Positions 1 through 6,957 of a stretch of 21,510 nt of DNA are shown piece by piece; the stretch's first letter is position 1; each line of letters starts with the position of its first letter. The DNA comes from Candidatus Caccousia avistercoris (GTDB taxonomy: Bacteria; Bacillota; Clostridia; Oscillospirales; Acutalibacteraceae). The notes beneath the pieces are model-generated. The model was not told the origin of the DNA. It saw nothing but the letters and a program-made list of their open reading frames with translations, and ran no database searches. The DNA lies in assembly GCA_018715025.1 (NCBI GenBank), contig DVMK01000266.1, positions 1-21,510 of the forward strand, given 5' to 3'. The translations under genes and the position numbers were made by a program.

Positions 1-622
1 CGTTCTGGTAGGCGCCGGAGTATTCCATGGTGCCGTTCTGCCGGTATCCGGTGCCCTGGCCCTGGAACAGGTTGTCGACAAACTCTCCCTGGTACTGAAG
101 CGTTCCGTTGGGGTAGTAGAGCGAGCCGGAGCCGTTGTACATATCCCGCTCAAACTGGCCCTCGTACAGCTTTGTGCCGTCCGCCCCGTACAGGGTGCCC
201 TGGCCGGAGCACTGGGCCTTCGAGACCTCACCCTGGTAGGCCAGGTGGCCGTCCGCCGCCAGGATGCGCACCGTTCCCTCGTGGAATTTCAGGGGCAGGG
301 CGTCGTAGCGGTAGGTGGGAATGCTGGCGCCGCCGCTGAAAAAGCCGTTCGGCAGGCATGAGACGATGTAAAACACGCAGACAACCGCCAGCCCAACCAC
401 AACGGCAAAGGCAAGGCGCTTGCTGACCAGCCAGCGGAACACGGGGTAATAATCCTTTTTGTTCCTGGGCCGGACGTCGAAAAGCCTGGCAAAAAACTGC
501 TGTACCTTCGTTATGAACCGGGCCTGCAGGAACTGTGGGCTGGTCCAAAGCCGAAGCCTGGTCCACAGGCGCATGAACTTGGCGCGCAGCGTGGCGAATA
601 TGGTGTTAAACAGCTTGTTCAA
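1..622 (-). CDS. Membrane-anchored MORN-repeat protein (3' end beyond window)
   Basis: Partial gene: 207 residues are visible and the reading frame is still open at the left edge. The start is a TTG at 622-620 with GAGGTG 10 nt upstream; the first in-frame ATG lies 16 codons inside the conserved-looking basic N-terminus. Residues 1-69 are basic and rich in R, K, F and W, and probably cytoplasmic. One hydrophobic helix spans about 70-90. From about residue 129 to the edge there are tandem repeats of about 23-24 residues with the pattern Y-x-G-x-(F/V)...G-x-G-T-(L/G)-Y...N/D-G-T, which is the MORN repeat signature (three full units and the start of a fourth). MORN repeats usually scaffold proteins at membranes; here they would be extracytoplasmic. 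The gene is last in view of a leftward operon, 42 bp after the cyclase-like gene. The exact function is unknown. Confidence 0.75.
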   Translation of the reverse strand, partial: MNKLFNTIFATLRAKFMRLWTRLRLWTSPQFLQARFITKVQQFFARLFDVRPRNKKDYYPVFRWLVSKRLAFAVVVGLAVVCVFYIVSCLPNGFFSGGASIPTYRYDALPLKFHEGTVRILAADGHLAYQGEVSKAQCSGQGTLYGADGTKLYEGQFERDMYNGSGSLYYPNGTLQYQGEFVDNLFQGQGTGYRQNGTMEYSGAYQN

Positions 623-664
623 AAGGGTGGTTCACCTCGCTTCGTTCAGGGCAGCGCGGGAGCG

Positions 665-3034
665 CTACGGGTCAATGGAGAAAAGCTGAAAATCGGAGCC
701 TGCGCCGGACTGGAAGTAGGATTCGCAGGCGAACAGGTACCATTTGGCAATCCCATCCCCCGGGCAGCTGCGAAGCAGGTTCGAGAAAATGGTGCGCGCC
801 AGGTAGAAATCGCTGCGGTAGAAAAGCTGAATGGCTTCCTGGAAATCCTTGTCGTACCAAAGCCGCAGGTTTCGCTCCAGCTCCGGGTAAGCGTCCAGAA
901 GCTCGTACAGCTTGTAGCTTTCCTGCGTGGCTTCGTCTGTCACATAGCCGATGTAGCGGATGTGACAGTCCTTGGGCAGCTGCGACATGAATTTATGGGT
1001 AAGCACAATCTGCGACCCGGCGTCGGCCAGCTTTCTGGAGTAGGAGGAGAGGAACTCCATCTCCTGGGAAGAAAGGAAGGGGAAGGCCTGCTCGTCAGAA
1101 CCGGCCACGCCGTACAGAAAGGTGGTTTGATGCAGAATGAGAAGGAATTTGGGAAGGGGGTGCTCCGGGGAATCCTCGCCCTTCGTCTCCCCCAGCAGAT
1201 CCAGCGCAGAGGTGAGGGCCGGCTGGGCGGAGCCGGGGAAGTAGAGCCGCAGCATTCCCATGTCAAACCCGGAGGAAAGGATGTATCCCCCGTGGGCCGA
1301 GACGCTGTGGTTCACGGCGGCGAAGCACCGGTTTACGTAATCCACAAAGGGGGCGTCGTCCAGCTCTGCCCTGGCGCGGTCCCGGTTGACCGCCGCCAGA
1401 ACCGCCACGTTCCCGGTAATGGATTTCACATCCCCGAAGCTTACCTCCATGACAGAGGCCCGGTCCAGCAGGCTGGCCAGATCCCGGGGGATGAAGCGGC
1501 CGTAGGATTTCAGCGTGCTCTGCAGCTCGTAATCCCGGATGGAGAGCCCCATGCACATCTCCTGCATGGATTTGGCCATTTGGCCCAACTCGTCCCTGGA
1601 GGGGGCGATGCGCTCCATTTTCAGCTTCCCCTCTGAGATTTCCTCCATTTGGCGGCTGAGCCTGCCCAGCGGGGAGGTCATGCGCCACAGCAGAAGGGTG
1701 AGAAGGCCGCAGGAAACCACCAGAAGGCAAAGCCCGGTGAGAAGGGTGGAAGCCAGCTGGCGGGCCGCTTCGGCGAAAATGTCGCCGGCGCTGCGGCTTT
1801 CCACCACAACGCCCACGGCAACGCCGTTCAGCAGCACGGGGGCCGCGGCGGTCACGGCCTGCCGCTTGCCCGCCGGGCCCCAGGCCTCGGCCTCTTTGCC
1901 GGCCATGGCCTGCTCCGCCTGGGCTGCGGCCGCCGCGCCCAGGGCCTCCCCGGCGGAAACCCCTATGGCGTTTTGGCCGGAAACCGCCGCAGCCAGGGAG
2001 CCGTCCTGCTCCAGAAACAGCTCCGCTCCGGAAAGAGCCAGAAGGCGCGCGCAGGTTTGATAGCCCTCGCTGTCAGAAAAGCCGGAGGAGAGAAGCTCCG
2101 CCCCCGCCAGGGCAGAAACGCTTTCCGCCGTCTGCGCGGCGGACTGGCGGGCCTCCTCCAGCCGCCCCTCCACCCGGAAGCCGTAGGACTGGCGGAACAT
2201 GACAGCCCCGATGACCGCCAGGGACACGAGAAGGAAGAACCCGGCCGCCGTGGAGGCGCGCACCGCCAGCTTTTTCGACCGGCGCACCACCAGGAAGAGA
2301 AACAGCAGCAAAAGCCACGCCGCCAGCGAACACAGGGCGGCCGCCCCCAGGAAGGGAGCCTTGCAGGCCAGCCGGATGTTCAGGGGGACGGTGACGCTTT
2401 CGGGCAGGGAGGCGGTTTCCCGCTGGAGGGAGACGGCCGCCTGCCGGGAGGAGGTAATGGAGAACCAGTTTCCCCGGCCGTCCTGCACATAGAGGGCTTC
2501 CTCCCCGGCGGAGTAGGAGGCGTAAATGGGAAGGTACTGGGTAAAATCCTGGGCGGCAAGAAGCACGGAACCGTCTGCTGCATCCAGCACGGCGGCGGAA
2601 GCCTCCCCCCCGCCGTCCAGCGCAGCCACATAGGAGGGGGCTGTCAGGGAGGAGGAGCGCCGCCCAGAAACCAGGGCGCTGCCCAGGGGCTCGGCCGTCC
2701 CGTCACGGGCCAGCCGTACAGGCTCCCACAGGCTGCCGGCGTCCTGGGGCGTTTCCCGCAGGAAGTAGACGAAGTCCCCTTCACAGGCCAGCTGAGTGAT
2801 GGAGGACTCGCCGAAATGGTTGAACTCCCGGTAAAAGAATACGGTTTGCCCCTCGCTGTCAAAGCCGTAGACGGTGGAAAACAGCATATCGTTGTCCGCT
2901 GCGTACACAATGCCGCCCTCGCCGGAGGCCGCAGGGGCGCCGTCCAGCTCAGAGGGAAGACCCCAGTCCGTCACAAAGGCCAGCGCCAAGGAAAAAACCA
3001 GAAGGGCAACCAGAAGGAAGGGTGATTTTTTCAA
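665..3034 (-). CDS. Multi-pass sensor with HAMP and degenerate class III cyclase-like domain
   Basis: 789 aa, TTG start with AAGGAGG 6-7 nt upstream. Residues 1-25 form a signal-anchor helix, and 30-225 an extracytoplasmic beta-rich region. Helices follow at about 228-250 and 262-280. A second extracytoplasmic sensor-like segment spans 281-428, with a helix at about 429-450. HAMP spans 451-500 (P-L-x-x-L near the start, D-E-L-G in the second helix). A class III nucleotide cyclase-like domain runs from about 510 to 690. Its beginning matches the family (Y-G-R-F-I-P), as does the segment V-N-x-x-H-G-G, but the usual F-x-D-I-R-G-F metal site reads V-L-A-A-V-N and the K-x-x-G-D site reads S-S-G-F-D, so catalysis is doubtful. 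The C-terminus (about 720-780) carries the TPR-like F-Y-R-S-D-F-x-x-A-x-x-I-F...P-G-D-G motif often found after such cyclases. Probably a membrane signalling or scaffold protein, cotranscribed with a pseudokinase. Confidence 0.75.
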   Translation of the reverse strand: MKKSPFLLVALLVFSLALAFVTDWGLPSELDGAPAASGEGGIVYAADNDMLFSTVYGFDSEGQTVFFYREFNHFGESSITQLACEGDFVYFLRETPQDAGSLWEPVRLARDGTAEPLGSALVSGRRSSSLTAPSYVAALDGGGEASAAVLDAADGSVLLAAQDFTQYLPIYASYSAGEEALYVQDGRGNWFSITSSRQAAVSLQRETASLPESVTVPLNIRLACKAPFLGAAALCSLAAWLLLLFLFLVVRRSKKLAVRASTAAGFFLLVSLAVIGAVMFRQSYGFRVEGRLEEARQSAAQTAESVSALAGAELLSSGFSDSEGYQTCARLLALSGAELFLEQDGSLAAAVSGQNAIGVSAGEALGAAAAAQAEQAMAGKEAEAWGPAGKRQAVTAAAPVLLNGVAVGVVVESRSAGDIFAEAARQLASTLLTGLCLLVVSCGLLTLLLWRMTSPLGRLSRQMEEISEGKLKMERIAPSRDELGQMAKSMQEMCMGLSIRDYELQSTLKSYGRFIPRDLASLLDRASVMEVSFGDVKSITGNVAVLAAVNRDRARAELDDAPFVDYVNRCFAAVNHSVSAHGGYILSSGFDMGMLRLYFPGSAQPALTSALDLLGETKGEDSPEHPLPKFLLILHQTTFLYGVAGSDEQAFPFLSSQEMEFLSSYSRKLADAGSQIVLTHKFMSQLPKDCHIRYIGYVTDEATQESYKLYELLDAYPELERNLRLWYDKDFQEAIQLFYRSDFYLARTIFSNLLRSCPGDGIAKWYLFACESYFQSGAGSDFQLFSIDP

Positions 3035-3047
3035 GAGCCAGCCTCCT

Positions 3048-3905
3048 TTACAGTAAGGTGAGATCTTCCGTCCCTATGGTTTCAAAGGACGGCTGGAACA
3101 GGCGCAGAATGGGGATTTCCCCGAAAAACAGCTGCGAAAGCAGGAAGAGAACCGTAATGGCCGTCAAAATCCCGCACAGCACCAGCAGCAGCCGGAAAAG
3201 GCCGTCCCTGCGGCGCAGCCAGAAGCCCTTCAGCCTGGCGGCAAACCCGGGCTTTTCCGTGGGGAGGGAAGAAACGCGAATGTCATAGTACAGCTCGTGA
3301 AAGGTGGAATAGCTGGCCTTCTGCAGCTTTTTCCACACCAGCTCGCGGCTCTTCAGCCGCCGCCGTCCCCCCATCTGCAGCACCTCCAGCACTTGGCGGG
3401 CGCAGCGGGAAACGCAGTCGGACTCTGTAATGTAAGGGTCGAAGCTCTCCAGATCCACCGCGGGCAGAAGGAAAACGGAACCGTCCTTTTCCATGTGAAT
3501 CTGGTTCTGCTTCAGCACCAGGTAAAGCAAGGGGAAGGGAAGACTGGAGGACATGCATTCCACCGTAAGGTTGATGCAAAGCTGCTCCTGAAGCTGCGGG
3601 GTGACAAGCTGCCCTGCGGCATAGTCGGAAAGGCGGCGCTCTTCCCGGTAGGGGAACACATACCCCAGCAGATTGTTTTCTGCAAACCGGACCAGGTAGG
3701 GGGTATGCTCGGGAAGAGGGGCGTCCGCCGCAGCCTCAAAGGCGGCAACCAGCTTTTTGGCGCAGTCCCGGTCGTGGATCAGCAGCAGCAGATATTTGGG
3801 GCGCCTAGGGCTGTTCAAATCCGTACAGACCAAGGCGTCGTTGACGCTCCCGCGGAAGAGCGTCGCAACCGCTGACAGAAGCATGTCGCCGGCTTGATAC
3901 TGCAT
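3048..3905 (-). CDS. Tail-anchored pseudokinase-like protein
   Basis: 285 aa from the ATG at 3905-3903, chosen because AAGGTG lies 6 nt before it; a GTG nine bases further upstream lies inside that ribosome-binding site. I do not recognise the family by name. The layout resembles a reduced protein-kinase lobe: strand-like Y-L-L-L-L-I at 38-43, a helix at 48-60, a hinge-like segment G-Y-V-F-P-Y...L-S-D-Y at 81-95, and a catalytic-loop-like stretch L-K-Q-N-Q-I-H-M...V-D-L at 131-152. The canonical VAIK lysine, HRD and DFG are not evident, so activity is unlikely. One strong helix at about 236-261 puts the N-terminal domain in the cytoplasm and a short tail outside. It resembles in outline the EssB/YukC type of membrane pseudokinase, but this is only an architectural analogy. 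It lies 43 bp after the 602-aa gene and ends 13 bp before the cyclase-like gene. Confidence 0.6.
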   Translation of the reverse strand: MQYQAGDMLLSAVATLFRGSVNDALVCTDLNSPRRPKYLLLLIHDRDCAKKLVAAFEAAADAPLPEHTPYLVRFAENNLLGYVFPYREERRLSDYAAGQLVTPQLQEQLCINLTVECMSSSLPFPLLYLVLKQNQIHMEKDGSVFLLPAVDLESFDPYITESDCVSRCARQVLEVLQMGGRRRLKSRELVWKKLQKASYSTFHELYYDIRVSSLPTEKPGFAARLKGFWLRRRDGLFRLLLVLCGILTAITVLFLLSQLFFGEIPILRLFQPSFETIGTEDLTLL

Positions 3906-3948
3906 GCAGGGCACCTTCTTTCGTGAGGATGGGGTTCCGCCGCTCCGC

Positions 3949-5757
3949 TCAATCCTGGCGGGCGGCCTGGGCCTCGTCGGCGTTCTTGCGCTTTACCACC
4001 GCATAGGCGTAGGTGGTAATCAGGGGCATATCCGTGCAGGTAATGCGGATTTCATAGACGCCCTCCTTGCCGGGGGCCGTGTAGATGCCGTCGGGGGTGA
4101 TCTCGCCGGATCCCTTTTCCGTCAGGTCGTAGGTGAGGGAGCAGGGCTCCATGTTGTGGAATTTCACCCCGAAATAGTGGCTTTCCCTGGTGGAGAGCAC
4201 CACCGTGGGCTGCAGGGCCGAAATGCTCTTGCCGGCCATTTTCTGCAGCTTCGTCTCATTGGCCGCCTGGGGGGCCCGCACGGCAATCCAGCGAAGGACG
4301 GCCAGGGTGTGGACGGTGTCCTGCTCCAGACGGAGGGCCGCCACAAAGCTGCCCCGCTCCTCCATCACCTTGACGGCGGTGCGGCCGTATACGATGGGCG
4401 GGTTCTCGTTTTCAAAGAGCAGGGGATCGCCGTAAATGGTGCTGCGGGCTTCGGCTTTCAGCTTGGGATCCTCCGAAAGGTATTCAAAGCCCACCTGCAC
4501 AAACACGTTCCCCTTGCCCAGGCCGTGCACAATTTCGCCGGAGTAGAAGCGGCTGCCCCGGCGGGCGTTCACCCCCAGGGGGATCTCGCACACGCCGGTG
4601 GCGTAAATGGGCGCGGCGGGGCTTTCCGGCGAGGGGGAAGCGGCCTTGGCCTCGTCGGCGGCGCCTTCCCGGCCGGCGGAGGGGCTGGGCGTAAACCAGG
4701 CGGAAAGCTCCTCATGCAGGTCAGAGAAGGCGGGCAGACGTATGTACCGCTTCACGCCGGCCTCCGCAATCTGGTCAATCATGTAGGTGGTTTTGGTGCG
4801 CTGCAGCAGAATGCGGGCGATGGGAACAAGCTCCCGCACGCCGGTGAGCTGCCGCTCCTCCATGCTGACAGAGCCGATTACCTGAGAAATCAGCGCGGAG
4901 GGAGCGCAGTCCTCCACCGAAAAGTTCAGGAGGAATTTTTCCGGCATGCCCCGCTCCTCCCCGTCGATCTGCAGCAGCGTGCCCCCGGCGCTCACGATAA
5001 TCAGCGATTCCGGCGCGGGCTGGGGTACGGCGGTGAACCACAGCTCCCGCTGAAGGGGCGCGTCCGGCGGAATTTTAATCTGCTCCAGGGCAAGGGCCGT
5101 CTCATGCTCCCCCTGGCCGTTAATCAGAGAGGGCGTCTGGAAGGATGTTTTCAGAGAAAACAGCAGGGGGATTTCCCCCTTGTTCGTCACCGTAAGCATG
5201 GCCCGCACCTGACGCCCGCAGCACACCTTGGCGGGAATTTCCAGGGTGACAGCCGCCTTGGCGTCCTCGTACAACACGCCGCTGGAAAGGAACGGAGCCG
5301 GCAGATCGCCGGCGGGAGGAAGGGCGTCCTCGTCCAGCAGGGCGAGGGAAAAGCCCTCCCGGATCCGGTTGCACTGGTAGTCGTCCCCGGCCTCCTTTTC
5401 CCGCACGGCATACACAGGCTGCACGGGCTCTTCCTTGTACTTCAGGCACAGCAGGGCCCGGTCGGTTTCCAGCCCCTCGAAGCCTTCTATGGCGGAAAGC
5501 TTCCGCATGGCAGAACTTTCCACCAGAATTTCCCGGCCGAAGCCGTCCAGGGCAACGCCGGAATCCACCATGACGGACTGATCGTCCAGGTTGTAAACGC
5601 CAAGCCCGCAGACAACGCCCTCGCCGTAGAGCATGCGGTTCAGAAAATGGCGCTTCTGGTTCATATAGGACTGCTCCGCCTGAAAATCGGAGGAGGTGAG
5701 CAGCTTTCCCACGTAATACCGGTTGCGCTCGAAGGACAGGATCTGATTGTTTTCCAA
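3949..5757 (-). CDS. Large protein with injection-system-like N-terminus and Ig-like C-terminus
   Basis: 602 aa from a TTG at 5757-5755. The GTG nine bases upstream gives three more residues, but it abuts the AAGGGG that fits as ribosome-binding site for the TTG. No signal peptide or membrane helix is visible. Residues 5-100 begin F-E-R-N-R-Y-Y-V-G-K-L-L, followed by D-F-x-x-E-Q...N-x-K-R...L-N-R-x-L-Y-G-x-G-V-V-C-G-L. As I recall, this kind of opening occurs in proteins encoded in extracellular contractile-injection and phage-tail-like loci. The middle (160-340) is beta-rich; 355-383 is a Ser/Pro/Ala-rich linker; 515-590 looks like a bacterial Ig-like fold (S-G-E-I-T-P-D-G-I-Y-T-A-P). First gene of the leftward operon, so its product is probably the soluble partner of the membrane proteins that follow. 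The biochemical role is unknown. Confidence 0.6.
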   Translation of the reverse strand: MENNQILSFERNRYYVGKLLTSSDFQAEQSYMNQKRHFLNRMLYGEGVVCGLGVYNLDDQSVMVDSGVALDGFGREILVESSAMRKLSAIEGFEGLETDRALLCLKYKEEPVQPVYAVREKEAGDDYQCNRIREGFSLALLDEDALPPAGDLPAPFLSSGVLYEDAKAAVTLEIPAKVCCGRQVRAMLTVTNKGEIPLLFSLKTSFQTPSLINGQGEHETALALEQIKIPPDAPLQRELWFTAVPQPAPESLIIVSAGGTLLQIDGEERGMPEKFLLNFSVEDCAPSALISQVIGSVSMEERQLTGVRELVPIARILLQRTKTTYMIDQIAEAGVKRYIRLPAFSDLHEELSAWFTPSPSAGREGAADEAKAASPSPESPAAPIYATGVCEIPLGVNARRGSRFYSGEIVHGLGKGNVFVQVGFEYLSEDPKLKAEARSTIYGDPLLFENENPPIVYGRTAVKVMEERGSFVAALRLEQDTVHTLAVLRWIAVRAPQAANETKLQKMAGKSISALQPTVVLSTRESHYFGVKFHNMEPCSLTYDLTEKGSGEITPDGIYTAPGKEGVYEIRITCTDMPLITTYAYAVVKRKNADEAQAARQD

Positions 5758-5858
5758 AAAAAACACCCCTTGCTATGTGGTTTCGGTCCGGTAAGGCAGC
5801 GTATCCTGCCGGCGCCGTGCGTTCCCAACACAGCGGGCAGGCAGATTTCGTTATCCAC

Positions 5859-5867
5859 ATTATAACA
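5859..5867 (-). promoter_or_regulatory. Extended -10 promoter for the leftward operon
   Basis: On the minus strand the sequence reads TGTTATAAT, a perfect extended -10. The -35 position 17 bp upstream (GAGAAA) is weak, as is common for extended -10 promoters. Transcription would start near 5852 and give a leader of about 95 nt before the TTG of the 602-aa gene. No other promoter was found within the four-gene operon. Confidence 0.6.
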
Positions 5868-5897
5868 TAGCTTTCAAGATTTTTCTCTAAAGATTTC

Positions 5898-5970
5898 CTA
5901 AAATCTGCGCGCAGCCAGGCGGAAAAAAGGGGATTTTTTGCCGCGCGGCCCGCAAATCGGGAGATTTTAG
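5898..5970. promoter_or_regulatory. 9-bp inverted repeat between divergent promoters (possible operator)
   Basis: CTAAAATCT at 5898-5906 and its exact reverse complement AGATTTTAG at 5962-5970 lie between the leftward -10 and the rightward -10, separated by 55 bp that include a GC-rich block. The surroundings are AT-rich, so chance is possible. If real, it would suit one regulator controlling both transcription units. The stretch from 5767 to 6087 holds no gene, only these signals. Confidence 0.25.
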
Positions 5971-5979
5971 AAACTTTTT

Positions 5980-6008
5980 AGACTTTTTTTCGGCAATTAT
6001 AGTATAAT
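5980..6008 (+). promoter_or_regulatory. Promoter for the acetyltransferase-like/kinase-like unit
   Basis: TATAAT at 6003-6008 is preceded by a T-rich tract and a weak -35 (AGACTT at 5980-5985, 17-bp spacer). The start point would be near 6015, with a 5' leader of about 70 nt to the ATG at 6088. The -35 assignment is uncertain. Confidence 0.5.
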
Positions 6009-6087
6009 TGAAAAAAGAAGGAAAGGGGCCGCTGCGCGGACATCCTCTTTCCGCAAAATTCACAATGACTTTAAGGGAGGAAACAGA

Positions 6088-6942
6088 ATGGCAGAATATA
6101 TGAGGCTTACCAGAGATTCCCTGCCCTGGTACGGGGGGCTCCTGCCTGCCGGCCTTTCCAGACGGCTGCAGGCAGAAAGCGCTCTGCTGGCCCTGGGCGC
6201 GGTGGAGGACGGCGCGGCCTGCGGCGTCATGGTGGTGGAATTCTCCCTGTTTGGGGAGGAGGAAATGGCGGAGATTCTTTACCTTGCCGTGGCGGAGGGC
6301 CGCCGCCGCCGGGGGATCGGAAGCGGGCTGGTGCGCTTTTTCTGCCGTTACGCAGCAGAGGAGCTCGTGCCTGTGCGCTGCCTGTTTTCCGCAGCCGGGA
6401 AGGAGGATCCGGCGTACCGGTTTTTCGCCTCCCTGCCGGACTTTTACCTTTCAGAGGAGGAGGGCTGCGAGTACGCCGTCCCCCTGGCAGAGCTGGTCGG
6501 CGCGGAAAAGCTTATGGCCGCCGAGCGCTGCGTCAAAACGCCGGAGGAATTCTTCTCCCTCCCCCTTCAGGAGCAGAAGGCCTTCGTTCAAAGCCAGCGG
6601 GAGGCCGGCAGCTTTTACCTGGAGGATCTGTACAGCCGCCGGGACGAGCTGGTTCCGAGGCTGTGCCTGTGCAGCAGGAACGGCGGCCGGCTGGAGGCGG
6701 CGGTGTTCTTCCTGCAGGGAGAAAACGGCGACCTTATCCTGGATTACGCCTGGTGCGCCCAGGGCCGGCAGGCTGCGCTCATCTCCCTGCTGGCCCAGGC
6801 GGCGAGGCGGATCTGCGGCTCCGGGGCGGAGGGGCTTCTCCGCATCGCCGCGGTTGAACCCCAGACGGAGGAGATCATAAAGAAGCTGTACCCGCAAAGC
6901 CAGGTGTCGGCCCGCCTGTACTGTGCGGCTATGGAACTGTAA
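6088..6942 (+). CDS. GNAT-family N-acetyltransferase-like protein
   Basis: 284 aa; ATG preceded by GGGAGG 6-7 nt upstream. The N-terminal half has the GNAT core: a strand at 62-69 (I-L-Y-L-A-V-A-E) running into R-R-R-R-G-I-G-S-G at 72-80, the acetyl-CoA pyrophosphate-binding R/Q-x-x-G-x-G/A motif, then a helix. The C-terminal half (about 150-284) has another mixed alpha/beta pattern without a clear acetyl-CoA motif and may be a second, degenerate GNAT lobe. The substrate cannot be read from the sequence. It lies 15 bp upstream of the 1045-aa kinase-like gene and surely shares its mRNA, so it may modify or accompany that protein. A general small-molecule acetyltransferase is the alternative. 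Confidence 0.7.
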   Translation: MAEYMRLTRDSLPWYGGLLPAGLSRRLQAESALLALGAVEDGAACGVMVVEFSLFGEEEMAEILYLAVAEGRRRRGIGSGLVRFFCRYAAEELVPVRCLFSAAGKEDPAYRFFASLPDFYLSEEEGCEYAVPLAELVGAEKLMAAERCVKTPEEFFSLPLQEQKAFVQSQREAGSFYLEDLYSRRDELVPRLCLCSRNGGRLEAAVFFLQGENGDLILDYAWCAQGRQAALISLLAQAARRICGSGAEGLLRIAAVEPQTEEIIKKLYPQSQVSARLYCAAMEL

Positions 6943-6957
6943 GGAGGAATTTGACCT

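Noticed and set aside
3904..5865. 653-residue open frame on the plus strand opposite the 602-aa gene
   Set aside because: It mirrors the minus-strand gene in a high-GC region, has Gly/His/Gln/Pro-rich low-complexity composition, and shows no domain; the minus-strand protein has clear motifs and a ribosome-binding site.
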